A stretch of 64,000 bases of DNA from NCBI RefSeq assembly GCF_016772475.1, contig NZ_CP068595.1, forward strand, positions 4,526,001-4,590,000. Reading direction: 5' to 3'. Within the stretch, counting starts at the first letter, position 1; each line of letters starts with the position of its first letter. A program made the position numbers and the translations under genes. The notes below the pieces were generated by a model. It searched no databases and was not told the origin of the DNA. It saw nothing but the letters and a program-made list of their open reading frames with translations. This stretch comes from Paenibacillus sonchi. Its GTDB lineage: Bacteria > Bacillota > Bacilli > Paenibacillales > Paenibacillaceae. This document shows positions 8,543 through 17,794 of this stretch, one piece after another.

Positions 8543-8869
8543 TTATTCGCAGCAAACGGCATTAGACGGCTTATTCAAATTAGATAAAACTGTATGAGCA
8601 TCCGGTGTAAGATTAAGAATGGCCTTAACATGGGGCTTATCTTCAATATTTAAAGAATAGTAAACCCACTGTCCCTTTTTCTGTTCCTTTACCAATCCAC
8701 TGCTTTTTAGTTTGCGTAGATGCTGACTAACGGCTGGCTGTGAGATGTCAAAAAGATCCACAAATTCACAAACACACCACTCTCGCTCTTTTAAAAGTGT
8801 TAAAATCGTGAGACGTGTTTTATCTCCAAGGAGTTTTAAATCTTCTGCAAGATCATTTAGTAAATCCAT
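8543..8869 (-). CDS. arsR: Arsenical-responsive repressor ArsR
   Basis: 108 residues with a winged helix-turn-helix (DISQPAVSQHLRKLKSSGLV). Cys32 and Cys34 in EWCVCEF match the alpha-3 metalloid site of ArsR, and a C-terminal Cys106-Cys107 pair could supply further ligands. Arsenite binding would release it from DNA. It is the first gene of the operon; an inverted repeat lies 24-43 bases upstream of its start. Confidence 0.93.
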   Translation of the reverse strand: MDLLNDLAEDLKLLGDKTRLTILTLLKEREWCVCEFVDLFDISQPAVSQHLRKLKSSGLVKEQKKGQWVYYSLNIEDKPHVKAILNLTPDAHTVLSNLNKPSNAVCCE

Positions 8870-8892
8870 TTAAAAATCTCCTCTCCCCGTAT

Positions 8893-8912
8893 ATATAAGA
8901 CGATACTTATAT
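8893..8912. promoter_or_regulatory. Probable ArsR operator
   Basis: A 7-6-7 inverted repeat, ATATAAG-N6-CTTATAT, just upstream of arsR. Spacing and AT-rich arms resemble operators of ArsR/SmtB repressors. Assignment to this ArsR is inference from position. Confidence 0.6.
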
Positions 8913-8956
8913 TCTAAGACCTTTATGATCAATTAACAACTAAGCAAAATTAATGA

Positions 8957-8971
8957 TTGCAATTTGCAAAT
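8957..8971. promoter_or_regulatory. Operator-like element A upstream of the Cys-rich MarR gene
   Basis: TTGCAATTTGCAAAT contains the 10-bp perfect palindrome ATTTGCAAAT. The same 15 bases recur at 9473-9487, upstream of the next transcription unit, consistent with autoregulation by the MarR protein encoded between them. Confidence 0.6.
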
Positions 8972-9005
8972 AATTACGCTATAACTTTATCAAGAGGTGA
9001 AAACA

Positions 9006-9455
9006 ATGGAAACTCCACGAGAACTATTCCAAATCATGACCCGGCGTTTAGGATTGCTCAATAAAGACTGTTGCAGCGTAGGGGGATGTAATCTTTCCGC
9101 GACCCAAAGCCACCTGCTATATGAGATAGATCGGAGCCATAATCCTTCCATGCAACAGGTCGCTGAAACACTTGGCACTGATATTACTACCTTCAGCAGG
9201 CAAGTCCAGTCTTTGATGAAAATGAACTTGGTTAACAAGACACCTGATCCTACGGATCGAAGAATCTATAACCTGTCACTTACTCCTGAAGGAAAAATGG
9301 TGGCTACAACCATTGACCATCAAATGAATGCATACCTGAATGAAGCTTTCTCACACATGAGTGAGTTTGAAGTAGAAACCTTACTACGATCCATTAAGCT
9401 TTTCAACGAATCTATGGGGAAATCCAGTAATTGCTGTGCACCTGTAAAAGGGTGA
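9006..9455 (+). CDS. MarR-family regulator with cysteine clusters
   Basis: 149 residues with a central winged helix (SMQQVAETLGTDITTFSRQVQSL, wing DPTDRRIYNL). Unlike ordinary MarR proteins it has Cys22, Cys23 and Cys28 near the N-terminus and Cys143-Cys144 at the C-terminus, a layout suited to binding a soft metalloid. It is divergent from arsR and upstream of the arsM operon. The ATG at 9006 is chosen over GTG 8997 because AAGAGGTG then lies at normal spacing. Sensing of trivalent arsenic is inferred from the cysteines and neighbours. Confidence 0.8.
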   Translation: METPRELFQIMTRRLGLLNKDCCSVGGCNLSATQSHLLYEIDRSHNPSMQQVAETLGTDITTFSRQVQSLMKMNLVNKTPDPTDRRIYNLSLTPEGKMVATTIDHQMNAYLNEAFSHMSEFEVETLLRSIKLFNESMGKSSNCCAPVKG

Positions 9456-9472
9456 TTTCTCTTCGTTAATAT

Positions 9473-9487
9473 TTGCAATTTGCAAAT
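9473..9487. promoter_or_regulatory. Operator-like element B upstream of the small Cys-tailed ORF and arsM
   Basis: An exact copy of the 15 bases at 8957-8971, about 40 bases before the 58-codon ORF. Paired identical sites in front of a regulator and its neighbour operon are typical of a shared repressor. Confidence 0.6.
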
Positions 9488-9524
9488 TATTTTGATGCAT
9501 ATATTTAATGACTAGGAGGGTTTA

Positions 9525-9701
9525 ATGATGCTCAGAGATCTATACGTAACCGAAGTTTTACACAAACACCGGCAGGAGCAATTACATCAAGTTACACTCC
9601 ACGCCTGGAAATACCTTAAGAAAAAAGACAATTTGGAGTGGTCCTCTTCCCCTTCGTTTTTTAGTCCGAAACAATCTGTTTGCTGTGAACCATGCTGCTA
9701 G
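9525..9701 (+). CDS. Small protein with C-terminal CCEPCC motif
   Basis: 58 residues beginning MMLRDLYVTEVLHKHRQEQL and ending SVCCEPCC. AGGAGGG precedes the ATG at ideal distance (start 9525, or 9528 as second ATG), and the frame ends 55 bases before arsM, so it is very probably translated in the same unit. The N-terminal part is predicted helical and charged; all four cysteines are in the last six residues. I do not recognise a family. The position between a Cys-rich regulator and arsM suggests a role in binding or handing over trivalent arsenicals; this is inference only. Confidence 0.7.
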   Translation: MMLRDLYVTEVLHKHRQEQLHQVTLHAWKYLKKKDNLEWSSSPSFFSPKQSVCCEPCC

Positions 9702-9756
9702 TTGAGCAAAGTCGAAAGAAAAATCCAATCATAATCTCTATAAGGAGTGTTTAATC

Positions 9757-10560
9757 ATGAGCAGACTTACAAATGACCAAATCCGTCAGAATGTACGGGG
9801 GCGCTATCAAAAGATAGCTGTAAAAAAGGTCGAAGCTGCCTCTTCTTGCTGCGCCCCTGCTGACAGCTGCTGTGATTCACCTGCTGATTTCGATGCCATA
9901 TCCGCTAAGCTGGGTTATTCCAGCGAGGATTTGGCAGCTGCTCCTGAAGGCGCAAATTTAGGCCTTGGATGCGGTAATCCCCAGGCTATTGCTGAACTGC
10001 AGGCGGGTGAACATGTTCTGGACCTCGGGAGCGGCGGCGGATTCGATTGCTTCCTCGCCTCCCGGCAGGTAGGGGAGCAAGGCCATGTTATCGGAGTAGA
10101 TATGACACCTGAAATGATCAGCCGTGCAAGGGATAACGCCATTAAAGGAAAGTTTAACAACACGGAATTCCGGTTGGGTGAAATTGAACATCTTCCCGTC
10201 GCCGACAATTCGGTACATGTCATTATCTCCAACTGTGTGATTAACCTCTCACCGGATAAACAGCAAGTATTCCATGAAGCCTATCGTGTCCTTCGGCCTG
10301 GCGGTCGTCTGGCCATCTCTGATATCGTAACAACAGCTGAGCTTCCTCCTGAGATCAAAAATGATCTGGACGAATTATATTCCGGTTGTATCTCCGGAGC
10401 TTCTTACATTGCAGATGTAGAATTGATGCTTCAAGAAAGCGGCTTTACGGAAATCAGTATTGAGCCAAAAGACGAATCCAGGACATTCATCAAAGACTGG
10501 GTTCCCGGTGCGAACGTTGACCAATACATCGTTTCTGCTGTAATTAAAGCGAGAAAGTAA
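9757..10560 (+). CDS. arsM: Arsenite S-adenosylmethionine methyltransferase
   Basis: 267 residues with the class I methyltransferase motif VLDLGSGGGFDCF and the ArsM-specific cysteines Cys72 (GLGCGNP), Cys160 (ISNCVINL) and Cys211 (YSGCISG), which bind arsenite in characterised ArsM. An additional N-terminal cluster, SSCCAPADSCC (Cys31, 32, 38, 39), lies before the usual domain. It converts arsenite to methylated arsenicals. The ATG follows AAGGAG. It is followed 19 bases later by arsN1. Confidence 0.95.
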   Translation: MSRLTNDQIRQNVRGRYQKIAVKKVEAASSCCAPADSCCDSPADFDAISAKLGYSSEDLAAAPEGANLGLGCGNPQAIAELQAGEHVLDLGSGGGFDCFLASRQVGEQGHVIGVDMTPEMISRARDNAIKGKFNNTEFRLGEIEHLPVADNSVHVIISNCVINLSPDKQQVFHEAYRVLRPGGRLAISDIVTTAELPPEIKNDLDELYSGCISGASYIADVELMLQESGFTEISIEPKDESRTFIKDWVPGANVDQYIVSAVIKARK

Positions 10561-10579
10561 GTAGTAGGAGGGTGTTCAT

Positions 10580-11077
10580 ATGAATACTACATTAATTGTC
10601 CGTCAGGCGACTTTAAAGGATATCGAAAGCATCCTTCGTATCTACAATCAGGGGATTGAGGACCGGATCGCTACACTCGAAATGGAGACGAAGGATTTTT
10701 CTTATATGAAAGCATGGTTTAAAGATCACCATGGCCGCTTTAGCGTTTTGGTGGCTGAAAAAGAAGGTGAAGTGATTGGTTGGGCCTCCTTGAATCCATA
10801 CTCCCACCGCTGTGCTTATAATGGGGTCGCTGATCTCTCGGTTTATATTGATCGCGGCTTTCGTGGGCAGGGTGTAGGGAGCTCTCTCTTGGAGTCTTTA
10901 CACAAGGTCGCAAAGGAAAATAGCTTTTATAAAATCGTTCTCTTTACTTTTCCATTTAACCAGAGCGGCCAGGGATTATATCAGAAAATGGGTTATCGAC
11001 AGGTTGGTGTTTTTGAGAAACAGGGGATTATGGATGGAGAGTTTATTGATGTAATGATTATGGAGAAACTTCTTTAA
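10580..11077 (+). CDS. arsN1: ArsN1-family N-acetyltransferase (arsinothricin resistance)
   Basis: 165-residue GNAT enzyme. The IYNQGIEDRIATLE segment near the N-terminus and the acetyl-CoA loop RGFRGQGVGSSLL match ArsN1/phosphinothricin-type acetyltransferases, which acetylate the amino group of arsinothricin or phosphinothricin. Neighbouring arsM strongly favours the arsenical substrate. It has a good GGAGGGTG ribosome site. The following 11078-11201 has no gene. Substrate assignment rests on family and context. Confidence 0.85.
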   Translation: MNTTLIVRQATLKDIESILRIYNQGIEDRIATLEMETKDFSYMKAWFKDHHGRFSVLVAEKEGEVIGWASLNPYSHRCAYNGVADLSVYIDRGFRGQGVGSSLLESLHKVAKENSFYKIVLFTFPFNQSGQGLYQKMGYRQVGVFEKQGIMDGEFIDVMIMEKLL

Positions 11078-11201
11078 ATCAAAATCTAAAAATGTGTTGT
11101 TTGTGATTAAAACAAAATGCTCTCGCTAGAAAAAAACATCTCTGACGGGCTTAGTTCCTCGTGAATCTAACCTGTAAAACATAACTGATAACCTCAATGC
11201 G

Positions 11202-11587
11202 CAGAAGAATTCGCCCATTTGGAAATGATTGCCACGATGATATATAAATTAACAAAAGATGCCTCCATCAGCGAGCTTGAAGCCGCCGGACTCGGGCCGA
11301 ACTATGCACAGCGCGACCATGCGCTATGCTACCAGAATTCGGCAGGTGTGCCATGGACAGCAACGTATATCCAGGCCAAGGGTGATCCGCTGGCTGACCT
11401 CTACGAGGACATCGCTGCCGAAGAAAAGGCCCGGGCTACATACCAGTGGCTGATCGATATGACCGATGACATAGACCTGCAGGACAGCCTGAAGTTCCTG
11501 CGGGAGCGTGAGATTGTACATGCGCTGCGGTTCAAGGAATCGGTGCAGATTATTATTGATGAGCGGGAGCAGAAGCGGGTGTTCTGA
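11202..11587 (+). pseudogene. cotJC: cotJC fragment, copy 3 (3' two-thirds)
   Basis: Homology to cotJC starts at GAAGAATTCGCCCATTTGG and runs to the stop, covering about 125 residues from the first EEFAHLEM metal ligand motif to DEREQKRVF. The start codon and first about 60 residues are missing. An internal ATG at 11225 leaves an open frame, but there is no ribosome site in front of it. More silent changes from copy 1 than copy 2 has. Confidence 0.9.
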
Positions 11588-11839
11588 CAAAGAGATATAC
11601 ACAAATTAAATAGATAGTTTGTAAGAAGAGCCACAGGGGCAGCATCTGCGGCTCTTCTTACATTTCCCGCGAATTACATACAATCTGGCTCTGGTTAGTT
11701 CAACAGGGGCTGAATAAACAAGTCCCTATCGATCATTTTTCGGAATGGGCTTCTCCTGTAATCTTCCGCAATATAATTCACCGTTACTTGTGGTATGGTT
11801 TCGCACGATTGATTTTCAACTATCTTTCCCTTTAGTTGA
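11588..11839 (+). repeat. Shared noncoding tail, copy A
   Basis: Follows cotJC copy 3 and is repeated with small indels after copy 4 (27134-27394). It includes the AAGAAGAGCC hairpin, then a block with GTTACATACAATCTGGCTC (its first part also after cotJC copy 1 at 3834-3871), then about 126 bases present only after copies 3 and 4. It ends at TTTAGTTGA, inside the fabZ remnant stop. Confidence 0.85.
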
Positions 11840-12199
11840 ATGCCTCAATAGAATTAAATGCAAACATTATTTCTGCTTCACAAACCATTTCATTGTTTAC
11901 CATTGCGATGCCTGTTCCTTTGACAATCTGTCCCTTGGTTCGGGTCACTTCGAATTCAAGATGGAGCTGATCCCCTGGTTTTACTTGCTTTTTGAACCGA
12001 CAATTATCAATACCAGTCAGTAACCCTATCGTATGGTTATTTCTCTCTACATTGGACATAGCAATACCACCCACCTGTGCCAGTGCTTCTACAATCAAGA
12101 CTCCAGGCATGACAGGATAATCGGGGAAATTATCAAGTCGACCCGCGACTGGGCCTTGGACCACGGTTTTAATATAATAATCGTTGCATAAAACAACAT
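11832..12199 (-). pseudogene. fabZ: Truncated FabZ-like hydroxyacyl-ACP dehydratase
   Basis: About 110 codons match the second half of FabZ, including [19 protein letters not shown] (with the catalytic Glu) and the C-terminal hot-dog strand [13 protein letters not shown]. The first third is missing, and the usual GHFP with the catalytic His reads DNFP here, so the fragment cannot be an active dehydratase. No ribosome site precedes the GTG at 12164. Its stop codon lies inside the repeated cotJC tail, so the 3' end was also created by a junction. Confidence 0.75.
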
Positions 12200-12312
12200 T
12201 ATTTTATTTTGCATCAACAAAAATCAATTAACTGTTGTAATAAAGCAACGCTATGCTATACTGAATACGATAATTGATGTATCAAGACGTTCAGAGGAGA
12301 GGAGAAGATAAG

Positions 12313-13470
12313 ATGGAACAGTATTTTTTTCAAACGGCTCGCAGCATTATCGCGGGCTGCGGTTCCTTAGAGCGGATTGTGGAGCATTTGCAAAAGCTAG
12401 GGTCTTTAGAATCGGTGCTGCTTGTATCCCAGCCCTTTCTTCAAAGCAGCGGCACGCTGGACGAAGTTACAAATCTCTTGAAGAGCGGCGGTATCGCCGT
12501 GTACTGGAATACCGATGTTCAGCCTGAACCGACCATCGCCCAACTGGAAGAGCTCTACAGCGCAATAGCCGAAGTTCCCTGCGATGCAATTATCGGTATC
12601 GGCGGAGGCAGTGTGCTGGATGTTGTAAAGCTGCTGTCTGTCATGAAAACCAATAGCCTCTCTGTCCGGGAAATGCTGGGGACTGATCTGATTCCGAATC
12701 CGGGCATTCCGACGGTACTGATCCCCACCACCTCGGGAACGGGCTCGGAAGTGACACCGAACGCCATTGTGACTTTACCGGAGGAAGAGCTGAAGATAGG
12801 CGTTGTCAGCCGCTACTTGCTGCCTGCGCTTGTTATTTTGGACCCGCTGTTGACGCTTGGTTTGCCGCCTGATATTACGGCTTCAACGGGAATGGATGCC
12901 TATACCCACGCGCTGGAATCGTTTATTTCCAACAAGGCCAACCGGTTCAGCGACATGTTCGCGCTTGAATCCATCCGCAACATTTCTGCAGGCATGCTGC
13001 AGGCCTATCACCACGGAAACGACAGAAAAGCGCGGGAGGATATGCTGATTGGTTCCATGTACGGCGGAATGGCACTGACCTGCGCCGGAACGGCGGCTGT
13101 GCATGCCTTGGCTTATCCGATCGGCGGGAAATTTCATGTACCTCACGGAGTTGCCAATTCCATGCTTTTACCGCATGTGATGGAATTTAATTTTGATGTT
13201 ATTGTGGAACGGCTGGCTCTTGTTGCCGGAGCGATGGGACTTCAGACGGGAGCGGGAAGACAGCGCGATGCCGAGCAGGTGATTGAGCAGATCCGGCTGT
13301 GGACGCGGGAGATGAGCATTCCTCAGGATTTGACGCTCTTCGGAGCTGCGCGCGAGGATATTCCCGAGCTTTCGCTCGCGGCTTCGCAGGTTACCCGGCT
13401 GATGGGCAACAATCCGAAGGCAATGACGCTGGATGATATCGGGGCGGTATACGGCAAGCTGTTTCATTAA
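12313..13470 (+). CDS. Iron-containing alcohol dehydrogenase
   Basis: 385 residues of the group III Fe-ADH family. It has the nucleotide-binding GIGGGSVLDVVKLL and PTTSGTGSE motifs and metal ligands Asp195, His199, His264 and His278 (DAYTHALE, HALAYPIGGKFHVPHG). It interconverts an alcohol and an aldehyde or semialdehyde with NAD(P). The ATG at 12313 follows GGAGAGGAGAAGATAAG. A TATACT at 12254 may be the -10 box. It opens a catabolic cluster with acid-sugar kinase, PdxA-like and DapA-like genes; the exact substrate is unknown. Confidence 0.9.
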   Translation: MEQYFFQTARSIIAGCGSLERIVEHLQKLGSLESVLLVSQPFLQSSGTLDEVTNLLKSGGIAVYWNTDVQPEPTIAQLEELYSAIAEVPCDAIIGIGGGSVLDVVKLLSVMKTNSLSVREMLGTDLIPNPGIPTVLIPTTSGTGSEVTPNAIVTLPEEELKIGVVSRYLLPALVILDPLLTLGLPPDITASTGMDAYTHALESFISNKANRFSDMFALESIRNISAGMLQAYHHGNDRKAREDMLIGSMYGGMALTCAGTAAVHALAYPIGGKFHVPHGVANSMLLPHVMEFNFDVIVERLALVAGAMGLQTGAGRQRDAEQVIEQIRLWTREMSIPQDLTLFGAAREDIPELSLAASQVTRLMGNNPKAMTLDDIGAVYGKLFH

Positions 13471-13550
13471 GAACTGCGGGAACTGTTTAATACTGCCTAA
13501 AGAGCAACGGCTGGGTTATAATGGCATTAAAAACAAGGATGAATAGTTAC

Positions 13551-15301
13551 ATGAAAATTAAAACAATCGTCATTGCTCCTTACCCGGGGTTATCCGAATT
13601 AACGCTAAGTTTGCAGAATGAGCTGCTGGAGTTTGAAATTGTAGTGGAGCATGGAGATCTGTCGAGGGTGCTGCCGCTGATCGGCCGCATTCACACAGAG
13701 GGTTACGATGTCATTATCAGCAGAGGCGGGACGGCAAAGCTGCTGCAAAAACATTCCTACCTGCCGGTTGTAGAAATTCCCATTTCCGGATTCGACATAT
13801 TGCGGATCCTGACGCTGGTAAAAGGATATAGCGCCAAATGTGAAATGATCGGATTTCCCAATATCATCGAAGGCTTTATGTCCGTGTCCAGCTTGATGGA
13901 GGTCGATATTTCATACACGGTTATCCATCAGGAGCAGGAAGTCGGCGCTGCCCTGGCGGACGCCAAGGCGAGGGGCATTCAGGTCGTCATTGGCGACAGC
14001 ATTACGGTCAAAATGGCGGCAGAGAACGGTCTGCAGGGCGTGTTAATCACCTCCGGCAAAGAGTCTTTAATGGAAGCGTTCTCGCGGGCAGGACAGCTCT
14101 ATAAATCGGCCGAGAAGCTGAAGATAAAAAATGAAATGTACGAGGCAATGCTGGGCAAGCTGCAGGGCGGATATGCGGTAGCGGACCAAGGCGGCAAGCT
14201 GGAGTTCGCCAACCCTTTGTTCAAGCATCTGCTGAAGCTTCCTGAAACGGCAGATACGCTCTATACCATGTACCCGGGACTGCGCGAAATGTTCAGGGAT
14301 GCCGGCCGGGGGCAGACTTTGACCGGGCGACATCCGTTTATGAGCCTGAGCAGGGTTTGTATTTGCGGGCGCAATTGCTGCCTGCCGCGGATGAACGCCG
14401 GCTGTATATGCTGACCGCATCGGAGGAAGAGCCGGAACACAGCGGTCTTGCGGCCAGTTACCTTCTGGCGGAAGCCCCCTTTTTCTCCCATCAGGAAGAA
14501 GACGGGCAGAAGACGGACTTTCAGGCTTATCCCATAGCCGTATACGGGGAAAAAGGCAGCGGCCGCAAGCGTTACGTCATCAACGCCGCCCTCTCCGAAT
14601 CAAGGGACGGCATCCTGTACCTCAATATCCGCAGGTCGTCGGAAGAGGTGCTGAAGGCCATGATGGAGCTGATGCTGTACGGCGGCGGGCGTGTAACCGC
14701 CATAGAAGGGGCGGAGATGCTGTCTGCCAAGCAACAGCGGGAGCTGGCTGAGTTCATTATCAAACGCAAGATGAAGACGGTGTTTCTGTTTGACAGGGAC
14801 CCGGGGGTGCTCGCTGAGGAGGAACGGCTGGCTGGTAAGCTGCTGCGCAGCTTTCAGAACCGGAGAATCTCGCTTCCGGCCCTGCGGGATACGCCATGGC
14901 TGGAACGCAGCATCCGCGCCTGCCTGATCTGGACGAACGAACGCCAGGGCAAGCAGATTGCCGGTATCCGGGGGGAAGTGATGGATGCGCTTCTCGCACA
15001 TCCGTGGCAAGGTAATTTTACCGAACTGAGCGCGGTAATGGAGCTCTTTGTATCAGCGGCGGAGGGACCGTTCATTGAACGGGAAGCACTGGCGATGCTG
15101 GAGGAAGGAAGCCGGAAAGCCCGCAGCGGATTGGCCCCGGCGCCCGGCAGGGAAGGACTGAACCTGCGTCAGCCGCTGGAGGACATTGAGCGGGACATCA
15201 TCCGGACCGTGCTGGAGCAGGAGGGCATGAACCAGTCGCTGGCTGCCAAGCGGCTTGGCATCAACCGCTCGACCCTGTGGCGCAAATTAAAAGAAGACTG
15301 A
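13551..15301 (+). pseudogene. PrpR-N/Fis-type transcriptional regulator, frameshifted
   Basis: Two frames together encode about 580 residues: a PrpR-N ligand-binding domain (residues about 1-180, GYDVIISRGGTAKLL), a PAS-like segment, a shortened AAA-like region with a Walker-A-like GEKGSGRKR, and a C-terminal Fis helix-turn-helix (NQSLAAKRLGINRSTLWRKL). The sigma-54-contacting GAFTGA loop is absent, so it probably does not activate sigma-54. A missing G in the run at 14308-14312 would restore one frame. It lies directly after the Fe-ADH and before the DUF1537 kinase, and is their likely regulator. Confidence 0.75.
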
Positions 15302-15365
15302 CAGGGCGGCTGAACAGCGTTCTGCCGTACTTGTATGATTGCTGTTGTATGGAGGGGGTTAGAAA

Positions 15366-16727
15366 ATGAACTTCGCCGTCATCGCAGATGACTTGACCGG
15401 GGCGAACGATACAGGGGTGCAAATGGCCCGTCAGGGTTTGAACACTTCTGTACTGCTTGAGCTGAAGACGGGCGGGGGGAAACAGGAGGCTGTTGTGTTT
15501 GATACCGACAGCCGCTCTCTTCCTCCCCTGGAGGCTTATCAGAAAGTCAAGGATGTATGCCTGTTTCTGGGGCGCCGCGGAGAAGCTTCCTCTCCTGTCA
15601 TCTACAAAAAGTTTGATTCCACGCTGCGCGGAAATATCGGCAGTGAGCTGGACGCCGTCTATGAGACGCTGCAGCCTGATTTTGTTGTCATCGCCCCTTC
15701 TTTTCCAAGGGTCGGGCGCACGCTGGAGGACGGAATTGTGTATGTGAACGGGATGCCGCTGCACGAGACAGAGATGGCTTGTGATCCCAAGCATCCGGCA
15801 ACGGAATCGGCCTTCTCTGCCATTCTTGAGCGGCAAAGCCGATATCCGGCAGCCCTTATTTCGCTGGAACAGCTGAGAGGGGAGCGTGCTGCGCTTGATG
15901 AACTGATTGCTGGGTACCGCCAGTCAGGCATTCCCTATCTGGTGTTCGACGCGGAGCGGGAAGAGGATCTGGCCTTGATCGCTTCTTTGTTTCCCGAAGG
16001 ACCGGGAAGTCCGAATGTAGTATGGGCCGGGTCAGCGGGCTTGGCAGGCGCCCTGACAGCGCAGATTCTCCGCAGCCTGAGAGAAGCCCCGGAGCAAGCG
16101 GGTGTTGTACTAAATAAGTCAGGCAAGAAACAGGCAACATCCTGCAATAATGTCGTGTATTACGATACGAATTGTGTACTTATTGTCGTCGGCAGCGTCA
16201 ACCCGTGGTCCCGCCGCCAGCTAACCGAACTGGTGAAGGAGGACAGCGTTTCTGCTATCGTCGTTGAGTCGGATAAGCTGCTCTTCCCAAGATCATGCGA
16301 GATGGAATTGAACCGGGTCCGCGAGCTTGTAACCGGCATCATCTCCCGGGAGGGGAAGCATGTGGCACTCTATACGTCGGGCGATCCTGACGAGGTCGAA
16401 CGGGTCCGCGAGCTTGGGCGCGCCAGCGGCCTGAGCGCTACGGAAGTGGGCAAGCGCATCAGCGCCGCGCTTGGCCGGGTGGCTGCTGATATTATCGCCG
16501 AATGCGGAATCCGCCATATGGTGCTGACCGGAGGCGATACCGCGAAGCAGGTCTGCCGCCATTTAAGCGATGTGGAGATCAAGCTCATTGATGAGGTGGA
16601 GAACGGAGTCCCGCTCGGGCGGACGCCGGGCGAATCCGGCAGATATATTATTACGAAAGCGGGGGCTTTCGGAAGCGATCAGGTACTGGTTCGCTCCGTG
16701 AAGGCTCTGCAGAAAGGTGTGACATGA
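15366..16727 (+). CDS. Four-carbon acid-sugar kinase (DUF1537 family)
   Basis: 453 residues with the N-terminal signature IADDLTGANDTGVQ and the Lys-rich VIYKKFDSTLRGNIG of DUF1537 kinases, and a C-terminal nucleotide-binding domain ending LTGGDTAKQV and GESGRYIITKAGAFG. Characterised members (DtnK, DenK, OtnK) phosphorylate D-threonate, erythronate or 3-oxo-tetronate at O-4. It has a GGAGGGGG ribosome site and overlaps the PdxA-like gene by 4 bases. Kinase plus PdxA2 is the known D-threonate pair, so an aldonate is the probable substrate. Confidence 0.9.
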   Translation: MNFAVIADDLTGANDTGVQMARQGLNTSVLLELKTGGGKQEAVVFDTDSRSLPPLEAYQKVKDVCLFLGRRGEASSPVIYKKFDSTLRGNIGSELDAVYETLQPDFVVIAPSFPRVGRTLEDGIVYVNGMPLHETEMACDPKHPATESAFSAILERQSRYPAALISLEQLRGERAALDELIAGYRQSGIPYLVFDAEREEDLALIASLFPEGPGSPNVVWAGSAGLAGALTAQILRSLREAPEQAGVVLNKSGKKQATSCNNVVYYDTNCVLIVVGSVNPWSRRQLTELVKEDSVSAIVVESDKLLFPRSCEMELNRVRELVTGIISREGKHVALYTSGDPDEVERVRELGRASGLSATEVGKRISAALGRVAADIIAECGIRHMVLTGGDTAKQVCRHLSDVEIKLIDEVENGVPLGRTPGESGRYIITKAGAFGSDQVLVRSVKALQKGVT

Positions 16728-17731
16728 TGAAGCCGATTATTGCCATTACTATGGGGGACGCGGCCGGTATTGGGCCTGAGGTTATTGTGAAAGCGTTATC
16801 GCACCCTGATGTTTACGAGATGTGCCGGCCGGTTGTCATCGGCGATGCCGGAACACTGAAGCGGGCAGCCGCCGTCACCGGCCGGAGTGAAATGGAAATT
16901 CACCCGGTAGCGGGAGTCGCGGAGGCGCTTTTCCAGCAAGGCATCATTGATTGCATCAACCTGAATCTTCTGCCGGACACTGTGCCTTTCGGGCAATTGT
17001 CCGCTGCGGCGGGAAATGCGGCGTTCCATTATATTGCCAAGGCCGTTGAGCTGGCTAAGGCCGGTGAAGTCCTGGCAATCTGTACCGCGCCGCTGAATAA
17101 GGAAGCGCTGCACAAGGGGGGGCATCTCTATCCCGGCCATACCGAAATTTTGGCCAAGCTGACGGAAACGGAAGATTTCTCGATGATGCTGTCCACTGGC
17201 CGGCTCAAGGTTATTCACCTGACGACCCATGTCGGGCTGATCAAGGCAGTGGAGATGATTACGCCAGAGCGGACGTACAATGTGCTGAAGCTCGCGGATC
17301 AGGTGCTCAGAACAGCAGGAAATGAGCATCCGCGCATCGCCCTGTGCGGCATCAATCCCCATGCAGGGGAGAATGGCTTGTTCGGAAACGGGGAGGAAGA
17401 AGAGAAGCTGCTTCCGGCCGTAGAGAAAGCGCGGGCGGAAGGGATGGAAGTATACGGTCCCGCTCCGGCGGACACTCTCTTTTATAGGGCCATGCGGGGA
17501 GACTTTGATATCGTCGTCGCCTGCTACCACGACCAGGGGCATACGCCGATCAAGGTGCTTGGCATTGAAGCCGGCGTCAATATCACCGTTGGCCTGAAGG
17601 GCGGCATCATCCGTACCTCCGTTGATCACGGCACAGCTTTTGACATCGCCGGAAAGGGCATTGCGGATGAACAAAGCATGCTGGCGGCGCTCCGCTCCGC
17701 TGTCGAGCTGGCACCGCAGCAGGCAGTTTAA
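16724..17731 (+). CDS. pdxA2: PdxA-family 4-phospho-acid-sugar dehydrogenase (PdxA2-like)
   Basis: 335 residues of the PdxA family, with the metal-binding His residues in VIHLTTHVGL, NPHAGENG and CYHDQGHTPIK. PdxA itself oxidises 4-phosphohydroxy-threonine in vitamin B6 synthesis; PdxA2 proteins next to DUF1537 kinases oxidise 4-phospho-D-threonate or erythronate and decarboxylate to DHAP. Tight coupling to the kinase supports the catabolic role. Confidence 0.88.
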   Translation: MMKPIIAITMGDAAGIGPEVIVKALSHPDVYEMCRPVVIGDAGTLKRAAAVTGRSEMEIHPVAGVAEALFQQGIIDCINLNLLPDTVPFGQLSAAAGNAAFHYIAKAVELAKAGEVLAICTAPLNKEALHKGGHLYPGHTEILAKLTETEDFSMMLSTGRLKVIHLTTHVGLIKAVEMITPERTYNVLKLADQVLRTAGNEHPRIALCGINPHAGENGLFGNGEEEEKLLPAVEKARAEGMEVYGPAPADTLFYRAMRGDFDIVVACYHDQGHTPIKVLGIEAGVNITVGLKGGIIRTSVDHGTAFDIAGKGIADEQSMLAALRSAVELAPQQAV

Positions 17732-17794
17732 GCGTAATCCTTGGGACACACAAAAACTCTAATATTTTGAAATAACAGGGAAGGGCTGAGGATA

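Noticed and set aside
11219..11587. cotJC copy 3 as a functional short manganese-catalase protein
   Set aside because: It starts inside the metal-site helix without a ribosome site and lacks the first part of the helix bundle.
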